DNA of 64,000 bases from the NCBI GenBank assembly GCA_947650285.1, contig CANTFL010000233.1:248001-312000 (forward strand), read 5' to 3'. This stretch comes from Hyaloperonospora brassicae. Its lineage: Eukaryota > Oomycota > Peronosporomycetes > Peronosporales > Peronosporaceae. A program made the translations under genes and the position numbers. Numbering within the stretch: position 1 is the first letter of the stretch; every line of letters begins with the position of its first letter. Shown here in pieces: positions 1 to 10,195 of this stretch. A model generated the notes under the pieces. It worked only from the letters and a program-made list of their open reading frames with translations. It did no database searches and was not told the DNA's origin.

Positions 1-2795
1 GACAGGTGTGGGCTCTTCATTGCTGTCCGCAGCGATGCATGATCAGTATACAGGGCGAACGTGCGTTCGCCCAGTAGGTGGACACGAAACTTGATGAGTG
101 CGTAGCGCATCGCTAGCAGTTCCTTATCGTGAACCGGATAGTTCTTCTCTGCCGGCTTCATCTGTCGTGACTGATAGCTCACGACTCGTTCACGGCCCTC
201 GTGATCGAACTGCATGAGGGCGCAACCAATTGCAAAGTCACTTGCATCACACACCACGTGAAACGGTTTGGTGTCGTCAGGGAGTATCAACACTGGCGCC
301 GACGCCAGGCTTTTCTTCACTGCGTCAAAGGCTGCTTGATGTTCGGGACGCCACGACCACGTGGCGTCTTTCTTCAGAAGTGACGACAGGGGCTGTATAG
401 AACCGGCGTAATCCTTTGTGTACTTATGCAAGTAATTAGCTAGACCGAGCCATTGACGTAACTCCGTAGGGTTCTTGGGTGTGGGCCAAGAACAGATTGA
501 CGACACCTTCTCTGGATCGGCTCGAACACCCGATTTACTCACGTAGCAGCCCAGCACCGGAATCTCCGGTGCACAGAATACACACTTCTTCAAGTTTGCA
601 TATAACTTGTTATCTCGCATGACTTGAAACACCTGCTTCAGGTGTTGAAGGTGAACTTGGACAGCACTGAGATTGCCCTCAGCGCGACTGTGGACAAAGA
701 TGTCATCGAAGTAGCTAGGAGCAAAGTCTCGAAGCGGTCTCAACACTTGAGATACCATGCGATTGAAAGTGGCTGGTGCGTTCTTCAATCCTTGTGGCAT
801 CACCAGCCACTACCAAAGCATACCACTCGGGGTGCTCACCGCAGTGAGTGGTATGTCACTCTGTCGCATCAAGATCTGGTAGAAGCCATCGGTCAGATCG
901 ATGGCGCTGAAGATGACGCTACCTGACATGGAGTTTAGAACCATGTCTTTCCTGGGGATAGGCGTTTGGGCAGGAATAGTGGCATCGTTGAGCTTGTTAA
1001 ACGCATGCACTATACGCCAGCCTCCCGTAGCCTTCTTCACGCAGAAGGTTGGACTCGAATGGGGAGAGACACTCTCACGCACATGACCGGCCTTGCGACG
1101 ACCTTCGAAGAATGCATCAATAGCCTCGACTTGGTCTCGAGGCAACGGCCACTGCCGTGTCACACAATATTTCGATCCTGGCACGAGATCAATCTCGTGC
1201 CGCACGCCACGATCGGCAGGGAGTTCGGCCGGAATCTTGTCCGGGAACACGTCGGCGTACTCTCGTGCAATGTCGTAAACAGGGTTACCAGACTCGCGCA
1301 GAGCCTCCCAAGATTGCGACGCAAATCTTTCTTCGCGCGCTGATTTCTTTTCAGCGCTTCGAGGGCGCGTCATTAGCTCCTCATTCGGCTCATGAGTCAC
1401 CTCGTTGGTGACCAGACATACTTGTTCCACCGTGCCTCCCTTGAGGTCGCGTAGAAAATGCTTCCAGGAGAGTCCTGGAAGGCTCGTAATAGATGACGCG
1501 TCGCGAGGTGGACTCGCGACCTCAATGTATTGGCGCCTTTGTGGACTCCTGTCCACGTACACAATAGCGTGAACACATTCCAACGCTGAGTTCTCGTAGC
1601 TTGCGTCCCCATCGTGCCTCGAGTCCATGCTCGAAGCTGGCGAACCGCAGTCAGGTGTTAAATCTGCACCCCCCTCTAGACGCTGGATGTCCTCATCCAG
1701 GACGTCGAAATCGCGCGACGGGAGTATTCCATACTCGTCCGTCGACGCATGATGCGGGAGCCCCTGCTCTACCGCCACAAACTCGTGTGGGAGCCCCTGC
1801 TCGACCACGTCTTGCTCATGTGGGAAACTCTGTTCGACCACAGTAGGCGATGATGGGAACCCCTGTTCGACCATCATATTCGCACGTGGGGACTCTTGTC
1901 CATCCACGTCACACTCGGTGGCGAGCCCCTGCTCGGCCACGTCTTGCCCTTGTGGGAGCCTCTGCTCGACCACAATGGGTACAGGTGGGAACACCTGTTC
2001 GTGTTCGACCACTGCTCTCTCGTGCGGGAACCGCTGTTCGACCGCGTCGTCGTTGCGCGGGAGCCACTGCTCGTCCGCGTCGTCATTACGTGGGAGCCAC
2101 TGCTCGTCCACGTCGGACTCCTCGCTGCAAAGCGAGGAGGCATCATCACTCGTGCGTAGGGGCACGGAACAAGCGGTACAGAGAGGGCCATCGCTCACTC
2201 TGTGTACCGCCGGTGTCGTGGATGTACGATCCACGACTGTAACGTTCGGCCAATCACTTGGAGACACCAAGAGATGGGTGAACACTTCGCTGACGTCGAA
2301 CTTGCTTCGACGTCTCACTGATCTGGCTAACCAGTCGATCTGGGGCTTATAGCGTGCCAACCATGGCATGCCCAGGATGCAATCGAATGCATAATTCATT
2401 TCAATCACCAAGAAGTTGTCGTTACTGCGAAAGCCGTCAAACGTGTACGGCAACGACACTTCGCGCCGCGATACGCGGCGTGGTTTCCCGTCAGCGAGCT
2501 TGACAACAACTTGGCCAGGTCCCTCGTGGACCTGGATGCTGGGTGGCAGCATTGACACGCAAGATTCACGGAAGAAATTGTTTGTCGCTCCTGAATCCAG
2601 GAGCGCTCGTAGGGGTCGCCGGATACCGGCGACATGTAGATTAACAATAATCAGGCGTGAATCACCACTCGTAGTGGTGGCATTTGACCGTGCACGCAGC
2701 ACAGATGGGCTGGGAGGTCGGGCTGCCACTGGTGGACCCGGACCTCCCTTCAAACCAGTAGGGCGCCCTGCACCTACTGGTCTCGTCCGTTTTTT
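1..2795 (-). pseudogene. pol: Pol polyprotein of copy A (protease, RT, RNase H), one premature stop
   Basis: The pol frame overlaps the end of gag and is open from about 2795. Protease: [10 protein letters not shown] near residues 50-60 of the stretch beginning at 2753, with the D-S-G active site. A linker then carries an amplified Val-Glu-Gln repeat. RT begins around the E-Y-A-D-V-F-P segment and contains [18 protein letters not shown] and DLTDGFYQI. At 812-810 a TAG replaces the Glu expected right after S-G-M-L-W. From 809 the frame continues open through PQGLKNAP, SYFDDIFVHS and RNase H (D-A-S-D-F-A-I-G-C, then TDHASL) to the window edge. The element encodes enzymes for copying its RNA into DNA, but this copy cannot make full-length Pol unless the stop is read through. 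Confidence 0.9.
2755..2795 (-). promoter_or_regulatory. -1 ribosomal frameshift signal at the gag-pol junction of copy A
   Basis: On the minus strand the gag frame reads CCA AAA AAC, giving the slippery heptamer A AAA AAC (2795-2789). An 8-nt spacer (2788-2781) follows, then a perfect 8-bp stem CCAGTAGG / CCTACTGG (2780-2773 with 2762-2755) around a 10-nt loop. The gag stop codon (2776-2774) lies inside the stem. A slip of -1 puts the ribosome into the frame of the protease-RT ORF, which has no stop between the heptamer and 2753. Heptamer, spacer and stem-loop match the classical architecture of -1 programmed frameshifting; activity itself is inferred. Confidence 0.8.
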
Positions 2796-3823
2796 GGACG
2801 ACTGATCGGAGCACCTTCCTCATGATGGGTGTCCGACGCATGCACCGACATCGGTGCTGGCGCGCGGCATTCAGCCGCGCGATGTCCCGGCTTTCGGCAT
2901 CGAAAGCAGATCATCTGACGTCCGCCTCGGACGTCGCCCTTGTAGGCTGTAGCGCGTCGTCGGTCACCCGACGACTCAATTGCATCGATCTCCATAGGTT
3001 CCGGGCCCGCTGATCTGACAGCGGTAACAACTGAAGGCTTGGTATAGGCCTTGGTGACTCTGAAATCCTCACGGAGAGCGATAGCGAAAGCCTCCTCCAA
3101 CGTGGCAGGCTCTGCTTGTTCCAGCGAGAGGCGAGTCTGCCCTTCACGCATGCCATCGACAAACACGTTCACTTGTGTATACATGTCCATGGGATGCGTG
3201 ACAATACAAGACGCCAGATGTCGAGCCATCTGCACGTAGTCGCGCATGGACATCTTACCCTGTCGCAGGGACAGGAACCTTGAACGCACCAACTTCTCTT
3301 CCTGGGGCGGCTCGAAGGCGAGTCGAAGGTCACTCTGGATGGCTTCCAGAGTGGGGAACGCAAACTCGTCAACAACGAGTTTTCCCAAGGCCCACTCCTT
3401 GGCTTTCCCAGTGAGACGGGAAAGAAGGAAATTGACCTTCGCTTGAGGAGCCTCGAGAAGTCTCGAGGCGATAGCGATGTCGACCTCTCGAAACCAACGA
3501 GACAACGACAAGCGTTCTTTTCCTTCGCCAGAATAGGCGGAGGTCTCCATCTTCACGGCATCGTTCCGTGAAGTCCGCGAGGGAGTTAAACCTCGCCGAT
3601 GGAATTCGGCGAGCTCGCGAGCCATGTAGTCGTGTATGGCGAGACGCTGTTCATCAGGAGTCGCTGATCTCATCAGCGACACAACAAATGCCTCTCCCGA
3701 TATCGCCGCGAGGCGATTTAGGGCATCCCACTCAACACCAGTGAGATGGGGAAAAGTCGCGTGCTCTAGACTCACGTCTGGAGCGTCAAAGTACGACGAA
3801 TCGCTCATCCCAAACTCGGGCAT
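2774..3823 (-). CDS. gag: Gag polyprotein of copy A
   Basis: A 349-residue intact ORF starting 27 bases inside the LTR boundary. The N-terminal and central parts are the retrotransposon capsid region ([12 protein letters not shown], then [13 protein letters not shown], then [16 protein letters not shown]). A single CCHC zinc knuckle, [14 protein letters not shown] (C-X2-C-X4-H-X4-C), lies near residue 310. The product forms the virus-like particle and binds element RNA. The start at 3823 is the first ATG after the LTR and primer-binding segment; a second Met six codons in is possible. The homologous gag of copy B carries the same layout but has three nonsense codons. Confidence 0.93.
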   Translation of the reverse strand: MPEFGMSDSSYFDAPDVSLEHATFPHLTGVEWDALNRLAAISGEAFVVSLMRSATPDEQRLAIHDYMARELAEFHRRGLTPSRTSRNDAVKMETSAYSGEGKERLSLSRWFREVDIAIASRLLEAPQAKVNFLLSRLTGKAKEWALGKLVVDEFAFPTLEAIQSDLRLAFEPPQEEKLVRSRFLSLRQGKMSMRDYVQMARHLASCIVTHPMDMYTQVNVFVDGMREGQTRLSLEQAEPATLEEAFAIALREDFRVTKAYTKPSVVTAVRSAGPEPMEIDAIESSGDRRRATAYKGDVRGGRQMICFRCRKPGHRAAECRAPAPMSVHASDTHHEEGAPISRPKNGRDQ

Positions 3824-3849
3824 GGGAAGGACTACTAAGTGCTACCAGG

Positions 3850-4176
3850 TGTAACGGGGCTAGAATAACCCGTACTCAGCGTACACTATTTCTAACGCTT
3901 CGAGGAAGCTCAAAGCCCAAGTCTTAGGTGTTAAGTATTTTTAACTCCGTTTATATTTTGTCTTTTAAAATCATCCTAAGTACGAATGGTTCCCTTGGAC
4001 TCATGGGAACCACTCAATCTACGTGTCTATATCTTACTGGCTAATAATGGTACTGAGCCCATTAAACCAGCTAAAATATACGACGTGCTACTTTCGCTAC
4101 TTCGAAAGTAACACCCCTACTTAAGTAACATGTAAACTTAATCGAAACTACTTATGTAACGGGGTGGCCCATTACA
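3850..4176 (-). repeat. 5' long terminal repeat of copy A
   Basis: On the minus strand the block begins TGTAATGGGCC and ends CCCCGTTACA, i.e. TG...CA ends with a TGTAA/TTACA terminal inverted repeat, 327 bp. It is followed by CCTGGTAGCAC, a candidate primer-binding site comparable to CATGATAGCAC after the LTR of copy B. The 3' LTR is outside the window, so target-site duplication and LTR divergence cannot be read. Boundaries rest on the terminal motif and on comparison with copy B. Confidence 0.8.
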
Positions 4177-4529
4177 CTTCTGACCACTTGAGCCGTCTTG
4201 CGATCTTGGGTATTCAACCGCAAAGGGTTTCCTGCGTCCAGTCGCAGTTGGGGTGTTGTTTGAGAGATCTTGATCCCTGGCCGAATAATCCAGGGATATC
4301 ACCTGATTAAAGTATGTAAACCTTTTCTTGACGTCGGGTGGCCAATGATCAACCCGAAGGAGAAGTCGTTACGTGTACTTTGAAGCAAATTGAACTCTGT
4401 TTAATGTTAACCAATCAAACCCAAACAACAACCCTATCCCTATCCCCATGTCTTGGACATCTTTTGCCACATGTCGCTCTCTCTAGAAGGTAGCGATCTT
4501 GTACTTGCGTAGTCCACAACTGATACACG

Positions 4530-4870
4530 TGTCTGATCGCGATCACCTACCTGATCACTGATCACGATCTCGATCGCTTCCTGATCGTGATCGCCTACCT
4601 GATCAATGATCACGATCTCGGTCGCTTCCTGATCGCGATCGCCTTGCTGATCGCGAATCACATGGCGTGATCCACACCAACTCGATCTCTATCACATACC
4701 TGATCAATGATCAATGATCACGATCTCGATCGCTTCCTGATCGCGATCGCCTTGCTGATCGCGCATCACATGGTGTGCTCCACACCAACTCAATCTCGAT
4801 CACATACCTGATCAATGATCACGATCTCGATCGCTTCCTTATCGCGATCGCCTTGCTGATCGCGGTTCTC
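4530..4870. repeat. GATC-rich minisatellite
   Basis: Imperfect tandem repetition of a roughly 50-110 bp pattern built from the words TGATCACGATCTCGATCG and CTTCCTGATCGCGATCG. About three larger copies are visible (around 4545-4640, 4710-4770 and 4810-4865). The palindrome GATC recurs very densely. A minus-strand reading gives repeats of I-V-I-x-D-Q-V-G-D, probably a by-product. The interval 4177-4529 to its left holds nothing else I can identify; on the right the block abuts the gag fragment at 4960. Confidence 0.75.
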
Positions 4871-4959
4871 TTCTTGATCGACTGATCGACAATGTTACCT
4901 TCCGCCCCATACCTTGATTCAAGATCGCAGGTCCCAACCTGCCCGATCTGATATCCATT

Positions 4960-5800
4960 TTAGTCTGACTGTCCAATGGACGCGATCTGATCAGATGTGG
5001 GACCGGGCCGCCGACCGTTAACTGGCTCGGACATAACGGGAATGCGACCAGTTCCTCTACAGCGAATTTCCATAGTCGCTTTACCACATCCACTTCCTTG
5101 TGGTAGTAGCGTTCCGCTGTCGTAGAGGAATCCGCAAGACGACTCGGCGAGCTTGATCGCGCGCAAGAACGTACGTCCCCAATCGAAGAAGCCGCTACCT
5201 AGCCCTCGGTAGAGCCAGGTCCCGTCGAACTTGTAAATCGACAACTCTCGTTGGCTCGCAGTCGGTGTCGAGACGTAGTCTGCCCCTCCTTCTCCCATCT
5301 CTGGCTGCTGCGGGCGCTCCTGCGTGCGTGGGCACTCGTTGTTGGAGCGGCGCTTATCCACGTGGAGGTGCCAGCGACGGAAACATCGACACACCGTCGT
5401 CCGGCGCTAGCGCTTGTTCCGGATAAGCTGCTGCATTCCGCTCCGGCGACCTAAGCGCGTCGATGGTCATCGGTCGACCGCGCATGTTCGCGCCAAGCGC
5501 GGACGCGAACATGCCAGTCTCAACAACGCCGAGCATCCGTTCGTCTTCTTCTCGGACGCGCTGCGACGACTCGAGCTTCGCCAGCCGGTCCGTCCAGCCG
5601 ACGAGGCAGCGAGGATCTTACCGTCCGTCGCCTCACTCCTTTCGCGAGCGGGCGAGTCATCGACAACTGCGGACGCGTGGACTTTCGATGGGACACGCGC
5701 TGGCGATCCGCGTCCAGGAGCGGGTCACGCAACGCCACTTGGCGTCTTCGTAGTTGCGTCTGTGGCTCCGCCCATTGGGCTCATAACCTTTTGGCATATG
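4960..5800 (-). pseudogene. Decayed gag fragment of a second retroelement family
   Basis: Minus-strand reading gives three overlapping pieces in different frames: a short N-terminal piece rich in A-T-D-A-T-T (from about 5790), an Arg-rich and RMLGVVET piece (about 5740-5360), and ELSIYKFDGT followed by YRGLGSGFFDWGRTF and KLAESSCGF (about 5265-5130). The K-F-D-G-T / G-L-G-S-G-F-x-D-W-G-R signature is the one I associate with an abundant oomycete retrotransposon Gag distinct from that of copies A and B. Frame breaks and loss of everything downstream show it is dead. An AATAAA just upstream (near 5815, minus strand) could be the end of its LTR. Confidence 0.65.
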
Positions 5801-5833
5801 TTCAAAAGTGCGCTTTATTCAGTAGGAGGTTGA

Positions 5834-6418
5834 TAAGGTTCTGTCTATCGTTTGCTACTTCCTTTCTCTTCCTGTCTTGCTAGCTATCGCTCTTCTCCAG
5901 TCAATCTGCTTCGCACGCTTTCTGCACCTATTCTCAAAAAATTGGCTAGCGCTAATCGCCCCGATTCTGCTCCTTTTCTACACAACGGGCACTCGAAAAT
6001 TCTGCGGGACCTCACTCAGGAAGTGATTGCTAGCCACAATATTCGCAGATCGTATTCATTTGCGCGAGTGCGTCAGACCTGCGCAGACACAATCGAGCAC
6101 GTGTGAAAGTGACACGACTGAAATCCGTGAAGTGCAGCGTAAAGACTGCAGATGAGACGTTCCTGTCTACATATCTTAAAAGTCTCGAAATAGGTGACAT
6201 TCTCGATAAAAATCAGTGAGTGGTAGTTGCCCACTGATTGTCACAATGAGAACTGGAATTTGTATCTGGTTTCTCTACCGTGAAAAAAGTGACCGCTCCG
6301 AGAGAAACCGAAATAGCTCCTACGACCCAAATGGCTCACTGCCCACTGCAATAATCGTCACATTCCCAAATATTTCGTGTTCCTCTTGTCACAATTGAAA
6401 AGCGCCAAGTGACTCGCC
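5834..6418. other. No gene seen; pyrimidine-rich spacer
   Basis: Short ORFs only, none with recognisable content. The left part may be LTR remnant of the decayed element at 4960-5800; the right part is the upstream region of the plus-strand gene starting at 6419, including TTCGTGTTCCTCTTGTCAC shortly before the ATG. Confidence 0.5.
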
Positions 6419-9400
6419 ATGGACGGAAGCGGCGGCGGACGAGGCGGACGCAGCGGCAAGGGCAAGAGCCGGAAAGGAAAGAAACAGGCCATCGCCACAG
6501 GTGCGTCTCGTGCGCATGACAAGTCCGTGCGAAGCGCGTTGCAAGGCGGGAAGAAAGGGGGCGCAGCTGGGCAGTCGGCCGAGCTCACTGACTCGCCCAC
6601 TGCGTCCGTGTCCAAGTCGCTTTCTGCACGACAAGTCGACAGTGGCAACATGGCTACAATTGTACCAGCGGAGCCGAGTACAGCGACGACGAACAAGACA
6701 AAGCGCCAGAGGCCCAAGAAGACTGTAGGGCAGCAGCAGACGATGATAACAAAGAATAAGAAGAAGAAGAAGAAGGGAGAGGTGACGTCTGAAGGTCTGG
6801 AAGGGCCGTCGATTCGTACACGGCCATTGAAACGGGGCGCTACTGCTGCTACTGCTGCTGCGGCGGCGAGGGTCCCATTGGTCGCGTCTCATGTCGTGTC
6901 GTTAACAGGTGGCAAGCAGAACAAAAAGAGAAAGCGTAATGTGTCTGCGACATGTAAAAGCACCGGAGGGACGTTGGCCACAGTCTTGAAGGAAGGAGGA
7001 GAGCTGGCGGTGAAGAACAAGTTGCGATCGGTGTCGCCACCGTTGGTGCAAAAACCCACGGGTGGATTTGGTGTAAAACATGCTGCGACAAAGGGGAATA
7101 AGGTGGAAGCAACAAATTCGACGGGCACCATTGCACAGGTATTGTCATCATTGTTCTGTTTCTTAGGTGGTTGGATGATATTGCGTGGTTTGACTGTGTA
7201 CGTTTGTACTTGGTATAGGTGAGAGAAACGTCTGCGAAGCCACAAGTGCAGCAAGCGCTAAAGCGCGAGCACACAAAGACCGACTCATCTTTAGTGAAAC
7301 CGCGTTTGCTAGCACTTCCAAGTACAACAGCAAAGAAGGTGAAGGCCAAACTGAAAGTGGGCGCTGCTCGATCCTCTGGCATTTTGACGCCTGTGCTAGA
7401 AAAGTCTTTGGTAACTGTGAAAAAACACAAGCCAGAGGATGAAGCTCAAGAGGTTGCTAAGGCAAGGACTTCCAAGTCGACTGCAACGCGAGCGGGCAGA
7501 GCTCACCAGGTATCGTTGTGCTTTAACCCGCCCAGGGAGCTCTTCATGAGCCGATGCGTGACTCATGAGACGTCTATATTTCTTCATTGTTACAGCAGTC
7601 GTCACCGCAGCTGCAGCCGAAAGCTAAGGTTCAGCAGGTCGCTGTCGAAGCGAAGACAGCCGATTCAACTGCAACGCGAGCGAGCAGAGCTCACCAGGTA
7701 TCTTTGTGCTTTAACCCGCCCAGGGAGCTCTTCATGAGCCGATGCGTGACTCATGAGACGTCTATATTTCTTCATTGTTACAGCAGTCGTCACCGCAGCT
7801 GCAGCCGAAAGCTAAGGTTCAGCAGGTCGCTGTCGAAGCGAAGACAGCCGATTCAACTGCAACGCGAGCGAGCAGAGCTCACCAGGTATCTTTGTGCTTT
7901 AACTTGCCCAGAGAGCTCTTCATGAGCCGATGCGTGACTCATGAGACGTCGGTATTTCTTCATTGTTACAGCAGTCGTCACCGCAGCTGCAGCCGAAAGC
8001 TAAGGTTCAGCAGGTCGCTGTCGAAGCGAAGGCAGCCGATTCAACTGCAACGCGAGCGAGCAGAGCTCACCAGGTATCTTTGTGCTTTAACCCGCCCAGG
8101 GAGCTCTTCATGAGCCGATGCGTGACTCATGAGACGTCTATATTTCTTCATTGTTACAGCAGTCGTCACCGCAGCTGCAGCCGAAAGCTAAGGTTCAGCA
8201 GGTCGCTGTCGAAGCGAAGGCAGCCGATTCAACTGCAACGCGAGCGAGCAGATCCCACCAGGTATCTTTGTGCTTTAACCCGCCCAGGGAGCTCTTCATG
8301 AGCCGATGCGTGACTCATGAGACGTCGGTATTTTTTCATTGTTACAGCAGTCGTCACCGCAGCTGCAGCCGAAAGCTAAGGTTCAGCAGGTCGCTGTCGA
8401 AGCGAAGGCAGCCGATTCGACTGCAATGCGGGCAAGCGGAGCTCAACAGGTATGTCATGTGCGTGACACGTTTTGGAGTTCCGTCGTGGTGCGATGTCGT
8501 TCTGATCGTGCGTCTCGATTTGATCATTGTTACCAACGTCAGCCGTTGCCGCAAATCGATGCAGCGATTGCAGCGAGGCGGAAGTGTGATACGACTACGA
8601 CCGCCTCGCGCGTAGAAGTGGCAACGACAGAAGATTCGTCTGCAAATACCGATATTAATTCGCCCTCGACTACTATCGGAGACAACGTCGTATGTCCAAG
8701 CTCAGAATCCAGCACCTCGACGACGGACGTCGCTATGTTTTCGACCCCGTCACCCGCTGTCTTGTCGACTGGAACTGTTTGTGACGAGCATATCTCCGAA
8801 GAGCCAGGGCCAAGTGGGGCAACCGACACTCTGCTTGATACCATCGAGACGTCTCGTGCTATGGTCGTCAACGATTCCTCGCGCCAACTAACAACTACAC
8901 AGCTCGTATCGTCACCACCAGAACGATCTCAGGCTAGTGTTGGCTACAAGCGACAACTATCTCATGGTCGGGGGTTAGCAACCTCCGTGACTCCGTTGCA
9001 GCCGCCCTTGAAACGAAGGGCTGTAGCAAGCAAGCTTGCAGATGACATTGCCCAAGCAACAGGACCTGACGAGACACAACCGTCCGCTAATCAAGCAGCA
9101 GCCGTGTTAGACCATGCGTTGAATCGTCGCGGACCAGAAGCAGCAGGTACTGCAGCCAATACCGAGAAACCTCATGCGTTGGCGAAAAGCGGCGAAGAAG
9201 ATGAACCAGAATCGTCAGTAAGCGCAGACACGCCTACCTTACGATCTGCGGTAGTAAGACTTGGCGTGACCGAATCCAGCAATCCATGTCGTCCTTCGGC
9301 ATCATCCACTCAACGATTGACCGACTCGATGCCACTAAGGCCGTCTGAGCGTTCGTCGGTGCAGATTCAGGCGATGTCGTCGAAAGATCTCTCACCTTTT

Positions 9401-10195
9401 GCCAACGAGTCAGAACGGCTACTCACGACAAAAGAGGACGTCTCTGTCACGACATTGAGCACAGACGGACAAGTTGGCGCCAAATCTGCTGCAGCAAGTA
9501 TCGAAAGCAACGTGAAAGCTACGGATACGGGCGTTGTCATGGACATTCCGGTGAATTTGCAAGGCGCGAGGAGTATGGAACCAAAAACAAGGAGTCGCAT
9601 TGGCAATGCTTACTCTGCACAAGCCGTGCAGCCGACCGTCAGCTTGGCGCCACGTCCTCGAAATGCTTGGGGCGCGTCATTTGGTCTGGTCCCGCCAGCT
9701 CGCGATGTATCGTCCGTGTCGCGAACACTATCGGCTACGCCATTGAGCTCTTGGTTTCTATCCAACGGTTGTGCAAATTTCGTGAAACAAGTTCACTTCT
9801 CGGACGACGATGCGGACGACGACAGCTGCAGTAGTAGCGACGAAGTTTCTTCGACCGGTGGTCTTGTCATCATAAATGGAGTTGACAAAGCGTCGTTCAA
9901 GAGAAGGGCGTCGATAACGAAGAAGAACGCCTTTTTGGGGTCACTCTTGACGCAGTCTCACTGGCGTAGTTGGTATGGCAGCGTCGATCCGCACAATCTC
10001 TTGGACCCTCCGCTGTCCCATGTACCAGAAAAACTGCGCAACCACGAGGTAACGGTTCTCTCTGCTCCAGAAGAAACGATCGGGAACGACAGCAGTGTCT
10101 TTGCGACGAAGAAGGGTGAGCTTGAAAGCTTGGAGGCCGACATCAGGTTCGTACTGTTGTCACCGAATGTAGCGTCAGGGCAACTAACTGATTAG
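6419..10195 (+). CDS. Unrecognised basic, low-complexity protein with a tandemly duplicated 34-residue exon
   Basis: Eight exons can be placed: 6419-7138, 7219-7509, five repeat exons (7596-7697, 7784-7885, 7972-8073, 8160-8261, 8348-8449) and 8543-10195, all phase 0, giving about 1057 residues. The N-terminus is Gly/Lys/Arg-rich (GKGKSRKGKK) and the second exon Lys-rich, suggesting a nucleic-acid-binding or nucleolar protein. Each repeat exon encodes a 34-residue unit starting QSSPQLQPKAKVQQVAVEAK and ending R-A-H-Q. The last exon is Ser/Thr-rich, has an acidic patch (FSDDDADDDSCSSSDE) and a more ordered C-terminus (SHWRSWYGSVDPHNLLDPP), probably the conserved part. I know no family for it. 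Splice sites are inferred from GT/AG and frame; the 8450-8542 intron is 93 nt without an in-frame stop, so it could be retained. Confidence 0.75.
7510..8449 (+). repeat. Five-fold tandem repeat of an intron-plus-exon module (188 bp unit)
   Basis: The unit is an 86-nt intron (GTATC...TTACAG) followed by a 102-nt exon. Copies start at 7510, 7698, 7886, 8074 and 8262 and are nearly identical, introns included. Changes are single bases, such as C/T and A/G at intron positions and GAC/GGC in the exon. The exon is a multiple of three and in phase 0, so each duplication adds 34 residues without disturbing the frame; the 86-nt intron is not a multiple of three. The end of the preceding exon (STATRAGRAHQ) resembles the end of the repeat exon and may be the ancestral copy. 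Confidence 0.92.

Larger units (their letters stand above)
1..4176 (-). mobile_element. Ty3/gypsy LTR retrotransposon, copy A (5' LTR, gag, most of pol; truncated by window edge)
   Basis: Reading the minus strand from 4176 leftwards there is an LTR (4176-3850), a probable primer-binding segment, a gag ORF with a zinc knuckle, then pol with aspartic protease, reverse transcriptase (Y-F-D-D near 690) and RNase H. The integrase and 3' LTR lie beyond position 1. The order PR-RT-RNaseH and the RT signature are those of Ty3/gypsy (Metaviridae-type) elements. I read the pol frame from 809 to 1 by eye and found it open, so the only coding lesion seen is one nonsense codon at 810-812. A related but more decayed copy lies at 60024-64000 on the opposite strand. 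Confidence 0.95.

Noticed and set aside
4440..4661. 73-codon ORF with I-V-I-x-D-Q-V-G-D repeats
   Set aside because: Translation of the GATC minisatellite, not a protein gene.
7587..8615. Overlapping 112-codon plus-strand ORFs over the 188-bp repeat
   Set aside because: They read an exon and then the following intron in one frame; the splice model explains the repeats better.
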